Shown: one piece after another, positions 41,907 to 50,947 of the stretch
How the letters are laid out: each line of letters starts with the position of its first letter
How positions within the stretch are numbered: the stretch's first letter is position 1
Assembly: GCA_008680965.1 (NCBI GenBank)
Contig: NAKE01000001.1
Span: forward strand, 310,001 to 374,000
Direction of reading: 5' to 3'
Source: Collinsella aerofaciens
GTDB taxonomy: Bacteria > Actinomycetota > Coriobacteriia > Coriobacteriales > Coriobacteriaceae
DNA length: 64,000 bases
Position numbers and translations under genes: made by a program
Notes under the pieces: model-generated
Databases searched by the model: none
What the model saw: only the letters and a program-made list of their open reading frames with translations
What the model was told of the DNA's origin: nothing

Positions 41907-44900
41907 ATGGCGAACACCCAGAACTATATTAACCACCTGCTGCAGAACACCGGCATCACGCCGGCGTGCAGCGAAGAAGAGCGCTTGGCTGCCGAAGATA
42001 TCGCTCAAATTTTCCGCAACCACGGCTTTGATTCCGAGGTGCAGGAGTTTAATGCTCCCGCGCCGAGCAGGATGGCGTTTGCCGTTACGGGCATTCTGAC
42101 ATTTGCTGGTGCCCTACTTATGGGCATTGGCGGCGGTATCGGTTTAGTCGGCACCCTGTTGGCCGTTGTCGGAGCCGTGCTCTATGTGCTCGAGCGAACC
42201 GGTCGTCCCGTGATCTCGCGCCTGGGTAAGACGGGCGTGAGCCAAAACGTCATTGCCTACCACAAGGCGTCGGGCCCGCTTGCTTCTCCGCGCAATCGCC
42301 CGGTTGTCGTCGTCGCGCACTATGACTCCCCGCGCGCCGAACTGCTCGCTCGTGAGCCCTATGCGCCGTATCGAGCACTGATCGCCAAGTTGCTCCCGAT
42401 TGCCACGATTGCTCCCGCGGCTATTGCCATCCTGCGCATCTTGCCGCTTTCCGGTGCGTTGAAGGTCCTGCTGTGGATTGTTGCGATCCTTGCCTCTCTT
42501 GTGGCTCTCGCCAATGCCGCCAATATCATTTCCAATCGTTTTATCCTTCCCTATACGTCCGGCTCGGTTTGCAACAAGTCGTCTGTTGCCGCCATGCTCG
42601 GCGTCATGGACAACGTTGCTCCCTTCCAGGGCGAAAACGAGTTTCCCGACGATGTTCCGTTCGATACCTATTTTGGGGAGCAGAAGCGTCGTGCCAAAGA
42701 AATGGCGCGCGCAGCGGCGGAGTATGCCGCGGCCCAGCAGCAAAACGACTACGGCAACACCATCGAGTACGAAGAGCCTACCTACGCCGAGGACGAGTTC
42801 GGTCAGCCGACTGCTCCCGACGCTCAGACCGAGCCCGAACAGGGTGAGGCTTTCGACGAGCAGCTCGAGGGCTTTGAGGGTGCGTCTGCCGACGAGACGC
42901 TGATTGGCGCCATTGTGCCCGAGGATCAGAATCAGGCTGTCCAGGCCGAAGAGTTCAATGACGAGGTTCCCGCTGCCGAGCCGGCGGAGGAGCCTGTCGC
43001 GGCCGAGCCCGAGCCCAAGCTCTATCGCAATGCCGCCGGCAACATCCGCTTTGGTTCGGATGCCATCCGTGCGCTCGGAATGCTTCCCGAGTCCTGCACG
43101 CTCGATTACGAGGAGGGCGAGGAGCCGACGTTTGAGCCCGAGCCTGCCCCCGTCGTGGCTGCACCTGCGCCCACTGTCACCGTGGATGATGAGTCTGCCG
43201 CGGTTGCCGCTGCCGTTGCCGAGCCCGAGGCGGTGTCCGCGATCGATCCCGCGGCAGGACTGGACATTTTGGCTCCCGCCGCGCCGGCGCAAGACGTTGC
43301 GGACGAGTCTGACGACGATTACGTTGAACAGCCGAGGCGCGTGTCTTACGAGAGCGATACTGATTTCTCGGCCGAGATTCCCGCGGCAACGCCCCATGCC
43401 GACATTGCATCCGCGTTCTCGTCGATTGGCGCCAGCGCTTCCAACTTCTTTAAGGGTGCGCTTGCAAAGGGCAAGAAATTTGTCGACGATTTCGAGGAGA
43501 AGCGCGCTGCCGCACGCGAGGCTGCCGAGCAGGAGGCTATCGCTCAGCAGCAGGCAGCCGAGGCGGCACGTGAGCGCGCGGCGCAAGAGTTCGAGCAGAA
43601 CGAGGCTATGCAGTCCGTACCCGTCGACGCTGCCGAAGCTACAACGTCTTTCGAGGCTCAGCAGCACGTCGATAGCACCATGTCGTTTGATGCCGCGCAG
43701 TTCGATTCCACGATAACGTTTGAAAAGCAAGGTACCGCGATTGCCGAGCCCCTTCCTGCTTCCGATGAGCAGGACGACGCGGCGGGCGATGGCGAGCCCA
43801 TTGATGCTGCCGAAATTCAGGATGCGACCGAGGACGAGCCCGTCGAGGTCAACTCTGACGAAGAGCAGTACGCGGCAGCCGAGCAAGATGATTCGACCGA
43901 GGTCGAGCAGGAGGAAGTGTCTGCGGTTTCCGAGGCTCCCGAGACAGATGAGTCGAGGCCTTACTCCACGCAGATTTTCACCATGCCGACTCCGAGTGGT
44001 TCCGGTGCCACGGTTGCCAATGTCGCTCCCACCCAGGACGAAACGGTCGATTCCCTTATGGCCCAGATTTCCTCCCAGGCATCGCCGCGTCCGCAGATGA
44101 ATGTTCCCGATCCGGCGTCGGCACCGTCGCCTGCGCCCTCCTCGTCTCCGCTGGCTTCGGTCCCCGATCCATCGCTGCCGTCGATGAAGCAGGCAAACGT
44201 TGCGTCTCGCACGTCGCTGTTCGACCTTCCCGATCCCTCTGCCCAGGTCAACGACCCCTTTGCTACTGCTCAGGGTCCCGAACCCACATCGGCACCCGTT
44301 GCGCCTCCTATGCCCGTTGCGCCGGGCGCGCAGCCGATCGAGACCATTTCAGCTCCCGCCCCGGCGGCACCCAAGTCTCGTAAGCGCGGCCTGGGTGGCC
44401 TGTTCGGTCGTAAAAAGAAAAACGAGCAGGACAGCATGAGTGACTGGCTGGGCGTCGAAGACGATTACGATGCCAAGAAGTCCGGTCGCGGTATCGGTTC
44501 GTGGGATAACTTCGAGGACGATAACGATGGCTGGAAGGGTGGCGCTACGTCTTCCGATGGCGCTTCTTCCGAAGATATGCTCTCGGCTGTCGCCTCTATG
44601 GGCGATGATGAGCTGCTCGGTCACGATATCTGGTTTGTGGCAACCGGCGCCTCGGATTGTGATGGCGCCGGCATGAAGGCCTTCTTGGCTTCGCATCGCG
44701 ATAAGCTCCGCGGCGTATTCTTCATCAATCTTGAATCCGTCGGCGCCGGCAGGCTTTCGGTGGTGACGGTCGAGGGCGAACAGCAGCTGCTCAAGGGCGA
44801 TCGCCGCATCATGAACCTGGTCAGCAAGGTGTGCAAGTCGTTCCATGTCGATTGTGGCGCGCTCGAGATGCCCTATGCCAAGACCGATGCCTATGCCGCG

Positions 44901-45053
44901 CTTGAGGCGAGCCGCCGAGCCCTCACCATCGCCGGCGTGGACGGCACGCGTCTGGCTTGCGCTCGTACCGAGGACGACCTGCCCCACAATGTCAACCCGA
45001 CGAACATTGCCACGGTATCCGAGGTCGTGACCGAGGTTATCCGCCGTTCGTAG
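41907..45053 (+). CDS. Large M28-peptidase-like membrane protein with long acidic insertion, probably catalytically dead
   Basis: The 1048-residue protein has the two halves of an M28-like zinc-peptidase fold separated by about 650 residues of acidic, Ala/Glu/Pro-rich low-complexity sequence. The first half has hydrophobic segments at about 55-95 and 150-200 and VVVVAHYDSPRAE. The position of the bridging DN motif reads SVCNKSSVAAML, with Cys for Asp. The C-terminal 150 residues continue the fold (HDIWFVATGASDCDGAGM, FFINLESVGAGRL). The usual catalytic EE pair is Ala-Ser, so hydrolysis is unlikely. A small Lys/Arg-rich patch (SRKRGLGGLFGRKKK) precedes the second half. The start at 41907 has a GTGGAG ribosome site. 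The function is unknown; a scaffold or binding role is inference. Confidence 0.75.
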   Translation: MANTQNYINHLLQNTGITPACSEEERLAAEDIAQIFRNHGFDSEVQEFNAPAPSRMAFAVTGILTFAGALLMGIGGGIGLVGTLLAVVGAVLYVLERTGRPVISRLGKTGVSQNVIAYHKASGPLASPRNRPVVVVAHYDSPRAELLAREPYAPYRALIAKLLPIATIAPAAIAILRILPLSGALKVLLWIVAILASLVALANAANIISNRFILPYTSGSVCNKSSVAAMLGVMDNVAPFQGENEFPDDVPFDTYFGEQKRRAKEMARAAAEYAAAQQQNDYGNTIEYEEPTYAEDEFGQPTAPDAQTEPEQGEAFDEQLEGFEGASADETLIGAIVPEDQNQAVQAEEFNDEVPAAEPAEEPVAAEPEPKLYRNAAGNIRFGSDAIRALGMLPESCTLDYEEGEEPTFEPEPAPVVAAPAPTVTVDDESAAVAAAVAEPEAVSAIDPAAGLDILAPAAPAQDVADESDDDYVEQPRRVSYESDTDFSAEIPAATPHADIASAFSSIGASASNFFKGALAKGKKFVDDFEEKRAAAREAAEQEAIAQQQAAEAARERAAQEFEQNEAMQSVPVDAAEATTSFEAQQHVDSTMSFDAAQFDSTITFEKQGTAIAEPLPASDEQDDAAGDGEPIDAAEIQDATEDEPVEVNSDEEQYAAAEQDDSTEVEQEEVSAVSEAPETDESRPYSTQIFTMPTPSGSGATVANVAPTQDETVDSLMAQISSQASPRPQMNVPDPASAPSPAPSSSPLASVPDPSLPSMKQANVASRTSLFDLPDPSAQVNDPFATAQGPEPTSAPVAPPMPVAPGAQPIETISAPAPAAPKSRKRGLGGLFGRKKKNEQDSMSDWLGVEDDYDAKKSGRGIGSWDNFEDDNDGWKGGATSSDGASSEDMLSAVASMGDDELLGHDIWFVATGASDCDGAGMKAFLASHRDKLRGVFFINLESVGAGRLSVVTVEGEQQLLKGDRRIMNLVSKVCKSFHVDCGALEMPYAKTDAYAALEASRRALTIAGVDGTRLACARTEDDLPHNVNPTNIATVSEVVTEVIRRS

Positions 45054-45074
45054 ACGGAGCTCTAAGGAGTCAAC

Positions 45075-45293
45075 GTGTTTTCGTATATTAAGCGCCATTG
45101 GCCTGTCTACGTGATTTTGACCTTGATTGCCATTGCGTTAGGATTTGGGGCTGCCTACATCGTGGGTGCAAAGGGCTCGACCCCCGCCTCCGCAATCAGC
45201 GAAGAGGTGGAGCAAGAACAGAGTACGGGTGCCGATGGGATTCCTGAGTCCGAGCAAGCAATCGTTGATGGTGGATCTTCGTCTGCAGAGTAG
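45075..45293 (+). CDS. Small single-pass membrane protein
   Basis: The 72-residue product has a short basic start (MFSYIKRHW), one hydrophobic helix (VYVILTLIAIALGFGAAYIV) and an acidic, serine-rich outer tail. It begins with GTG 21 bp after the M28-like gene, with AAGGAG upstream, and a strong terminator follows. It is therefore probably the second gene of that operon and may be a partner of the large membrane protein. No family is recognised. Confidence 0.7.
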   Translation: MFSYIKRHWPVYVILTLIAIALGFGAAYIVGAKGSTPASAISEEVEQEQSTGADGIPESEQAIVDGGSSSAE

Positions 45294-45314
45294 ATACGGC
45301 GATTTACATGATTG

Positions 45315-45352
45315 AAAGCGGGCGAGCCAGGGGACTGTCTCGCCCGCTTTTT
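45315..45352. terminator. Bidirectional terminator between membrane protein operon and adhesin
   Basis: A 12-bp perfect stem (AAAGCGGGCGAG / CTCGCCCGCTTT) with a 12-nt loop and TTTTT on the plus strand. It lies 7 bp beyond the adhesin stop codon on the other strand. Confidence 0.9.
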
Positions 45353-45359
45353 CATCGCG

Positions 45360-48300
45360 CTAGCGCTTCTTTGGGATCGACCTAAGGCGAGCGAACCATA
45401 GGGCTGCGACACCCGAGGTCAGGAGCGCGGTGATGCAAGCGGCGATGGGAGCTGATCCTGTTGCCGGTAGGTCCTGCGGTAGGGTACAGCGTTGAATGAC
45501 GCTGTCCTCGTCATGTGACTCAAGTTTATCGCCGCCACCGTTGCGGCAAAGATCGACGCGCGCGCTGTTGGTGAGTGCGGTTTGGGGCGTATAAGCCGAC
45601 GTTGCCTGCATGTGTACGACTGCGCCCCGAGCGTCTGTGCCAAGGATTGCTTTGGCATCGTCAAGGTCGTCGTGCTCATCTTTGAGATCATCGCGGGTCC
45701 AAGAATCCACATCGCTTCGAGTCGTAAAGTCGGCGGCTACCGCACCGTATTCAATTCGAATGCCCGTTACGACGGTATTGGACGCAAGGTCGAGTTCTTT
45801 CGCCTCGAGTGTGGTGGATTCCGTGGTCGAGACATCCGCCTTCCAGAGGTGCCAGCCGTCGTAATCGACGAGGCGGCAATCCTCACCCAGACTCATCCTT
45901 ACTTCGTCGGACTCAAGCCAAGGATTTTCGTGCCCATCGTCAAGTGTCGCGTTTGCCGGCTCATCGACGTCTGTCGAGTCCAACGGCGTCGTGCGATACC
46001 ACACGTTGCACAGACCATTGAGGTCGCCGATGGCGACGGGGGTTTCGATTGAGACGAATCTCGCCGTATCGTCCTCGGCACACTCAAGATTATCGGTAAT
46101 TGTGAACTCATCAACCCAGGTAGTTGAATCGTTTCGAGCGTCGATGGTATAGGAGAAAAGCCCATCCGTATTGGTTTGCATCGCGGCACGGTTTTTACCA
46201 TCGCCGTTAGCCAACAGGCCCTTTTCGATAGGTTGGACAAGTTCCTGACGCTTGTCGACCTGCCCCTTGATCTCGATGGGCGCATCCTTCATCGCGACGG
46301 ATTGGACTTCTCCCGTATCCTTTATTTCAAACGTTATCTCCTCGGCAAGGTCATAGGTCCGCGGAGACATCATTTCGCGCAACGAGTAGGTGCCGGGTGC
46401 AAGATGTTCGACGCGGTGTGGCTTGTCGGATGAGGTCCAGGAGTCTATTTCGGTTTTATCGGGACCATATAAGGCGAGCTGTGCGCCTTCCACTTCCTGC
46501 TCACCGCTTGCATCGACCTTGGAGATATCAACCTTGGTGTAATCGTCGGATACGTTAAGCCGTGCTTCTACAACGGGTGTTTTCTGGTCGGCATAAGTAA
46601 GGTCGACAATATGGGTTGTCTGATCGAGCAAGAAGCCTGCCGGCGCTTGAGTCTCGACAACCTCGTAGCGTGCGGTGCCAGATCCCAGTGGGAGGTTGCC
46701 CGCGCGTGCTTCTCCAGTTTCATCCGTCGTGACGGTCGCGACAGTCTCACCGTCGAGCGCGGCAATGCTACCGTCGGGGCGCACGATATCACCCGAGGCA
46801 CGGATCTCAAAGACGGCGCCCGCGAGGCTGCTGCCGTCTATGGCATCGGTTTTAACGATCCTGATGTTTCCGGTCGCGGCGTGGTCATAATACGAGGCGA
46901 TTGCAACGGGCGTTAGGTTCATGTCGGCGGGTATGTTTACCTCGATCTCTTCGCCGACAAGATAGGGCTCTTTGGCCGAGGTTTCGCGTACATAATAGGT
47001 GCCCGGCACGAGCGATTCGGGCAGTGTGACGGTTCCGGTCGCGTCAGTCGTAAAGGTGTCCATTACGTTATGCGCTGGATACCAGCAAGTTTGTGAGACA
47101 GGTTCGTGATTGCTGTCGAGGAGTTGGAAGGTGAATCCGGCTAGGGGAACAGAAGCGCCTGTTTGGGCATCGCGTTTTACAATCTGGAGATGCGTCGACA
47201 GAGCGTGGTTGTCCACGATATATTGAAGCTCGGCGCCGTTGGAAATCTGATTGGCCTCGACGGTCCATTCCCCTGCACGTTTAAAACCCTCTGGGACGGT
47301 TTCCGGAACCTCACGAACGGTGTAGCCGGCGCGGTCGTATGGGATGGCTCCGTGGACACCGGCGGGTCGCTTGCCTGCGCCAAACCATGCTTCGGGCTGA
47401 TCTTTGGTGGAGGCAAAGCCATAGATGTTTGTGGTCAGTGTGCCAACAACCTGCTGAGAGCTGTTGCTCACAACCTCAAAGACAACACCTCCCGCCGGCT
47501 GCTCCAAGCTGGATTGGTCGCTATTGCCGTAATCCTTGAATTTGGAAATCTCAAGGTTAAACGCAATGGGGATATCGGAAACGCGAGATTCGATCTCGAC
47601 CACGCCTGAATCGCCGAGCTGGTCGGCTCCAACGGTATAGGTCCAGCTGTCGTTGGATGGCAGGTAGCCCTCGGGGGCTTTTGACTCATAGATGGTAAAA
47701 GTTCCCAGGGGGACATCGGTGAGGGTGGCCCGACCGCTTTCGTCAGTCGTGAGAATTTGCGACCATCCAGGGGTTGATTGCGACACACACGTGAACTCTG
47801 CTCCTGCGAGTGAAGATCCCACCTGGGGGCCGGCATTCGTCGCGGCATCGAGTTTTACGACATGCAGGGTGATGGCGCCGGGTTGTTCATCGATGGCGAC
47901 CTGCCCGCCGTCATTCCCCGTGGTAAAGGCAACGCGATCGGGGCGGGGGACATAGCCGGCCGGCGCCTTCGTTTCAACTAGGTAGTATGCCGTGTTGGGT
48001 AGGAGTGTTGCCTGTGCTCGACCGTTGCCGTCCATCTGGATGGTGCCGACACATGCGTCGCTGGCGCTCTCAAAAATATCGAATGTTGCCCCGGTAAACT
48101 GATAGGTATTGTTTCCGCTGGTAATAACAGTGTTCGCAGACTGCTTTTGGAAGGAAACAGAGACCGCTGGCAGTACATAGAGCATGTCTTGACGTCTGCT
48201 GCCGCCCGATACGGTTCCTAGATAGCGCCGCGCGCGGTGCGGAGCGGCTTTGATGCTTCCTGATTTTGCGCTGTCGTGGAGCCACCGCGCAGCCGCCACG

Positions 48301-48791
48301 ACTTCATTGTCGGCGGTAAAGTGCCCGCTCTTGGTTTTGCCCTGAGCGGTCGTGTAGGAGTAGGTGCCGTCGACATGGGTAGTGCCGTTGAGCATCCATA
48401 CGGCAAGCTGGGTGGCGGCGCGGGCGCGATCGGGTGAAAGATGGTAACCGCCAAACGACGCGGCGGTAGGATATCCGTGACAAACGATTGCTGCGAACTC
48501 GTCGTCGAGCCACACCCAGCCTTGATCAAAGTTGAGCCATGGGCCGCCCGGCTTGGTGGGGCCGGGACGCTCCTGGTTCATGCAGTAGGCAATCGAGGCG
48601 TCTTGAGCTTCATACTTGCCGATAAAGAAGGGCCCACAATTATCGCTGATAGTGCGGAAGCCGAGCTGGTCGTAGCCATCGACGGCAAATGCGGCTCCCG
48701 GTGCCAGGCAGCCGAAAAGCAGGAAGAGGAGCAGGAGCAGCGGACCTGTTGCGATTGCGCTGTGGACAGAGTGCGTGGGTGCGTTGGACAT
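45360..48791 (-). CDS. Cell-wall-anchored adhesin with thioester domain and SpaA-type repeats
   Basis: The 1143-residue protein has an N-terminal signal peptide (about 1-37). Next is a thioester domain in which Cys70 (SIAYCMNQ) and Gln128 (RAATQLAVW) are placed to form the internal Cys-Gln bond used for covalent host attachment. A series of SpaA/Cna-B-like beta domains follows from about 200 to 860 (recurring GAEFTC, GVVFEV, GFTFQLLD, GAVFEI starts and APAGYVP/APEGYLP ends). Further beta domains run to about 1090, and a sorting signal closes it: LPATG (1108-1112), hydrophobic helix, basic tail. No sortase gene lies in the window. It is a single-gene unit on the lagging side. Family identity is clear; the host ligand is unknown. 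Confidence 0.9.
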   Translation of the reverse strand: MSNAPTHSVHSAIATGPLLLLLFLLFGCLAPGAAFAVDGYDQLGFRTISDNCGPFFIGKYEAQDASIAYCMNQERPGPTKPGGPWLNFDQGWVWLDDEFAAIVCHGYPTAASFGGYHLSPDRARAATQLAVWMLNGTTHVDGTYSYTTAQGKTKSGHFTADNEVVAAARWLHDSAKSGSIKAAPHRARRYLGTVSGGSRRQDMLYVLPAVSVSFQKQSANTVITSGNNTYQFTGATFDIFESASDACVGTIQMDGNGRAQATLLPNTAYYLVETKAPAGYVPRPDRVAFTTGNDGGQVAIDEQPGAITLHVVKLDAATNAGPQVGSSLAGAEFTCVSQSTPGWSQILTTDESGRATLTDVPLGTFTIYESKAPEGYLPSNDSWTYTVGADQLGDSGVVEIESRVSDIPIAFNLEISKFKDYGNSDQSSLEQPAGGVVFEVVSNSSQQVVGTLTTNIYGFASTKDQPEAWFGAGKRPAGVHGAIPYDRAGYTVREVPETVPEGFKRAGEWTVEANQISNGAELQYIVDNHALSTHLQIVKRDAQTGASVPLAGFTFQLLDSNHEPVSQTCWYPAHNVMDTFTTDATGTVTLPESLVPGTYYVRETSAKEPYLVGEEIEVNIPADMNLTPVAIASYYDHAATGNIRIVKTDAIDGSSLAGAVFEIRASGDIVRPDGSIAALDGETVATVTTDETGEARAGNLPLGSGTARYEVVETQAPAGFLLDQTTHIVDLTYADQKTPVVEARLNVSDDYTKVDISKVDASGEQEVEGAQLALYGPDKTEIDSWTSSDKPHRVEHLAPGTYSLREMMSPRTYDLAEEITFEIKDTGEVQSVAMKDAPIEIKGQVDKRQELVQPIEKGLLANGDGKNRAAMQTNTDGLFSYTIDARNDSTTWVDEFTITDNLECAEDDTARFVSIETPVAIGDLNGLCNVWYRTTPLDSTDVDEPANATLDDGHENPWLESDEVRMSLGEDCRLVDYDGWHLWKADVSTTESTTLEAKELDLASNTVVTGIRIEYGAVAADFTTRSDVDSWTRDDLKDEHDDLDDAKAILGTDARGAVVHMQATSAYTPQTALTNSARVDLCRNGGGDKLESHDEDSVIQRCTLPQDLPATGSAPIAACITALLTSGVAALWFARLRSIPKKR

Positions 48792-49045
48792 GGCTGCTCC
48801 TTATCCCTCGTGCGCCGCACGGGGAGGCTGCGACGCGTAGGATGAGGCTACCCCCGAGGTTCATGCGGGTAAGTACCGGAGCCTGACCAAAAGCTTGCCC
48901 AATTCCTGACAAATTGAGCTCAAATACAACAATCAAGCAAAAGCGCAGGTAGAAGATAAGGTGAACAGGAAGTCAAAGGTCCTCGTCTCCACAATTGACG
49001 CGATTTTCAAACGAATCTCCACAGCTAAAACAAGCATCGCCACCC
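48792..49045. other. Intergenic region between adhesin gene and tRNA-Gly promoter
   Basis: It must contain the adhesin promoter on the minus strand. I see no convincing gene. A plus-strand open frame at 48961-49212 runs through the tRNA-Gly gene and is therefore rejected. Confidence 0.5.
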
Positions 49046-49075
49046 TTGTATCGAACAAGACAACCGCGTTATACT
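49046..49075 (+). promoter_or_regulatory. Promoter of tRNA-Gly
   Basis: TTGTAT (49046-49051) and TATACT (49070-49075) are spaced 18 bp apart and end 13 bp before the tRNA. Confidence 0.6.
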
Positions 49076-49088
49076 ATCCCCCACATAT

Positions 49089-49163
49089 GCGGGCATCGCC
49101 AAGTGGTAAGGCATCAGCTTCCCAAGCTGACACTCGCGGGTTCGAGTCCCGTTGCCCGCTCCA
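49089..49163 (+). tRNA. tRNA-Gly (anticodon CCC)
   Basis: A complete cloverleaf with acceptor GCGGGCA/TGCCCGC, anticodon CCC in CTTCCCAAG, T-arm CGGGTTCGAGTCCCG and encoded CCA. Its last 17 nt before the terminal A recur at 49340-49356 and its T-arm recurs inverted at 49218-49232. Confidence 0.97.
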
Positions 49164-49173
49164 TTCGAATTTC

Positions 49174-49206
49174 AGGCACGGTAACGTTTCGTTACTGTGC
49201 CTTTTT
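49174..49206 (+). terminator. Terminator after tRNA-Gly
   Basis: A 13-bp stem (AGGCACGGTAACG / CGTTACTGTGCCT, one wobble) with a 3-nt loop and TTTTT. Confidence 0.9.
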
Positions 49207-49217
49207 CAATAAAGTGC

Positions 49218-49356
49218 CGGGACTCGAACCCGACAGGGTGCGAGCGTTAAATAAACGCGAAGCGTTTATAGCGAGCAGGCAAGGTCGCCGATAGGCGACC
49301 GCAGCCGGTGCGGATTTGCGAAGCAAATACGGCACGGACGTCCCGTTGCCCGCTCC
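49218..49356 (+). repeat. tRNA-linked hairpin-array repeat, copy B (after tRNA-Gly)
   Basis: It begins with an exact 15-nt inverted copy of the tRNA-Gly T-arm (49218-49232). A CAGGGTGCGAGCG block follows, then three hairpins: ATAAACGC/GCGTTTAT with GAA loop (49251-49269), GGTCGCC/GGCGACC with GATA loop (49283-49300), and ATTTGC/GCAAAT with GAA loop (49314-49328). It ends with an exact 17-nt direct copy of the tRNA 3' end (49340-49356). The layout matches the copies after tRNA-Ser and tRNA-Lys. Confidence 0.8.
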
Positions 49357-49459
49357 TGCTTCAAAATGTTAGGTTCATGCCTGCTGCCCATACTTGCACC
49401 TGCGCACGGTACAATGGTTGGGTTACGACCAACGTGCCAATAACCAAAAAGGAGCCGCT

Positions 49460-50806
49460 ATGATCGATCGCTATACCCGCCCGGAGATGGGACACATCTT
49501 CTCCCTCGAGAACAAGTACGCCATTTGGCAGGAGATCGAGGTCCTGGCCTGCGAGGCCCAGGCGGAGCTCGGCAAGATCGGCATTTCTAAAAACGAAGCC
49601 CAGTGGATCCGCGACCACGCCAACTTTGAGAAGGCAAAGGTCGATGAGATCGAGGAGGTCACGCGCCACGATGTCATCGCCTTCCTGACCAACATGAAGG
49701 AGTACATCGACGCCGATGTTCCCGAGGGCGACCCCAAGCCCAGCCGCTGGGTTCACTACGGTATGACCAGCTCCGACCTGGGTGATACTGCTCTGTGCTA
49801 TCAGCTTACTCAGGCGTGTGACCTGATTATCGAGGACGTCAAGAAGCTCGGCGTGATCTGCAAGCGCCGCGCCTTCGAGGAGCGCAATACGCTTTGCGCT
49901 GGCCGCACCCATGGCATCCATGCTGAGCCGATGACCTTCGGCATGAAGTTTGGCTCTTGGGCATGGGAACTCAAGCGCGACCTTGATCGTCTTGAGGATG
50001 CTCGCAAGAACGTTGCCTTCGGTGCCATCTCCGGTGCCGTCGGCACCTACAGCTCCATCGAGCCGTTCGTCGAGGAGTACGTCTGTGAGCACCTGGGTCT
50101 GGTTCACGACCCGCTGTCCACGCAGGTCATCAGCCGCGATCACCACGCCTATCTTGCCGGCGTGCTTGCCACTACGGCGGCCACCTGCGAGCGCATCGCG
50201 ACCGAGGTCCGCAACCTGCAGAAGACCGATACACTCGAGGCCGAGGAGCCCTTCCGCAAGGGCCAAAAGGGCAGCTCCGCCATGCCACACAAGCGCAACC
50301 CCATCACCATGGAGAAGGTCTGCGGTCTGTCGCGCGTCGTGAAGTCCAACGCCCAGGTCGCCTTCGACAACGTCGCCCTGTGGCACGAGCGCGACATTTC
50401 ACACTCTTCCGCCGAGCGTGTCGCCCAGGCCGATAGCTTCATCGCGCTTGACCATATGTTCCAGTGCCTCATTCGCGTTATCGACGGCCTGCAGCTGTAT
50501 CCGGCCCGCATGATGGCCAATCTCAACAAGACCCGCGGCCTCATCTTCTCCTCCAAGGTCCTGCTTGCCCTCGTCGATACGGGTATCACCCGCGAGGATG
50601 CGTACGCCATTGTGCAGGAGAACGCCATGGCCACCTGGCACGAGGTGCAGGATTGTGTCTCTGGCCCCACCTTTAAGGAGCGTCTCGAGGCCGATCCGCG
50701 CTGCACCGTCAGCCAGGAGAAGCTCGACGAGATTTTTGATCCGTGGGACTTCCTCACCCGCATCGATACGGTCTTCGATCGCCTGGAGCAGCTGAACTTC
50801 GAGTAG
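49460..50806 (+). CDS. purB: Adenylosuccinate lyase
   Basis: PurB catalyses two beta-eliminations in purine synthesis (SAICAR to AICAR, and adenylosuccinate to AMP). The 448-residue protein is complete. It carries the signature KGSSAMPHKRNPI, the HYGMTSSDLGDTA motif and AGRTHGIHAEPMTFG. The start at 49460 has an AAGGAG ribosome site; an open extension to 49394 has none. It acts downstream of purC (57.7 kb) and purA (3.6 kb), which are not linked here. A terminator follows. Confidence 0.97.
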   Translation: MIDRYTRPEMGHIFSLENKYAIWQEIEVLACEAQAELGKIGISKNEAQWIRDHANFEKAKVDEIEEVTRHDVIAFLTNMKEYIDADVPEGDPKPSRWVHYGMTSSDLGDTALCYQLTQACDLIIEDVKKLGVICKRRAFEERNTLCAGRTHGIHAEPMTFGMKFGSWAWELKRDLDRLEDARKNVAFGAISGAVGTYSSIEPFVEEYVCEHLGLVHDPLSTQVISRDHHAYLAGVLATTAATCERIATEVRNLQKTDTLEAEEPFRKGQKGSSAMPHKRNPITMEKVCGLSRVVKSNAQVAFDNVALWHERDISHSSAERVAQADSFIALDHMFQCLIRVIDGLQLYPARMMANLNKTRGLIFSSKVLLALVDTGITREDAYAIVQENAMATWHEVQDCVSGPTFKERLEADPRCTVSQEKLDEIFDPWDFLTRIDTVFDRLEQLNFE

Positions 50807-50849
50807 GGTTAACCTAATTCGACCGCTTGCGGATGCATTTCAACCTTTG

Positions 50850-50885
50850 GCGCCTTGCCCGTCTTGGGCGAGGCGCTTTTTTTAC
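50850..50885 (+). terminator. purB terminator
   Basis: An 11-bp stem (GCGCCTTGCCC / GGGCGAGGCGC, one wobble) with a 5-nt loop and T7 run. Confidence 0.93.
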
Positions 50886-50947
50886 TGTCGCATATGCGCC
50901 CGGGTAATAAAATGAACTCCGACTGCTGTTTCGATGAAAGGGGGCAC

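Noticed and set aside
48961..49212. Frame running across tRNA-Gly
   Set aside because: It overlaps a complete tRNA gene and has no family resemblance.
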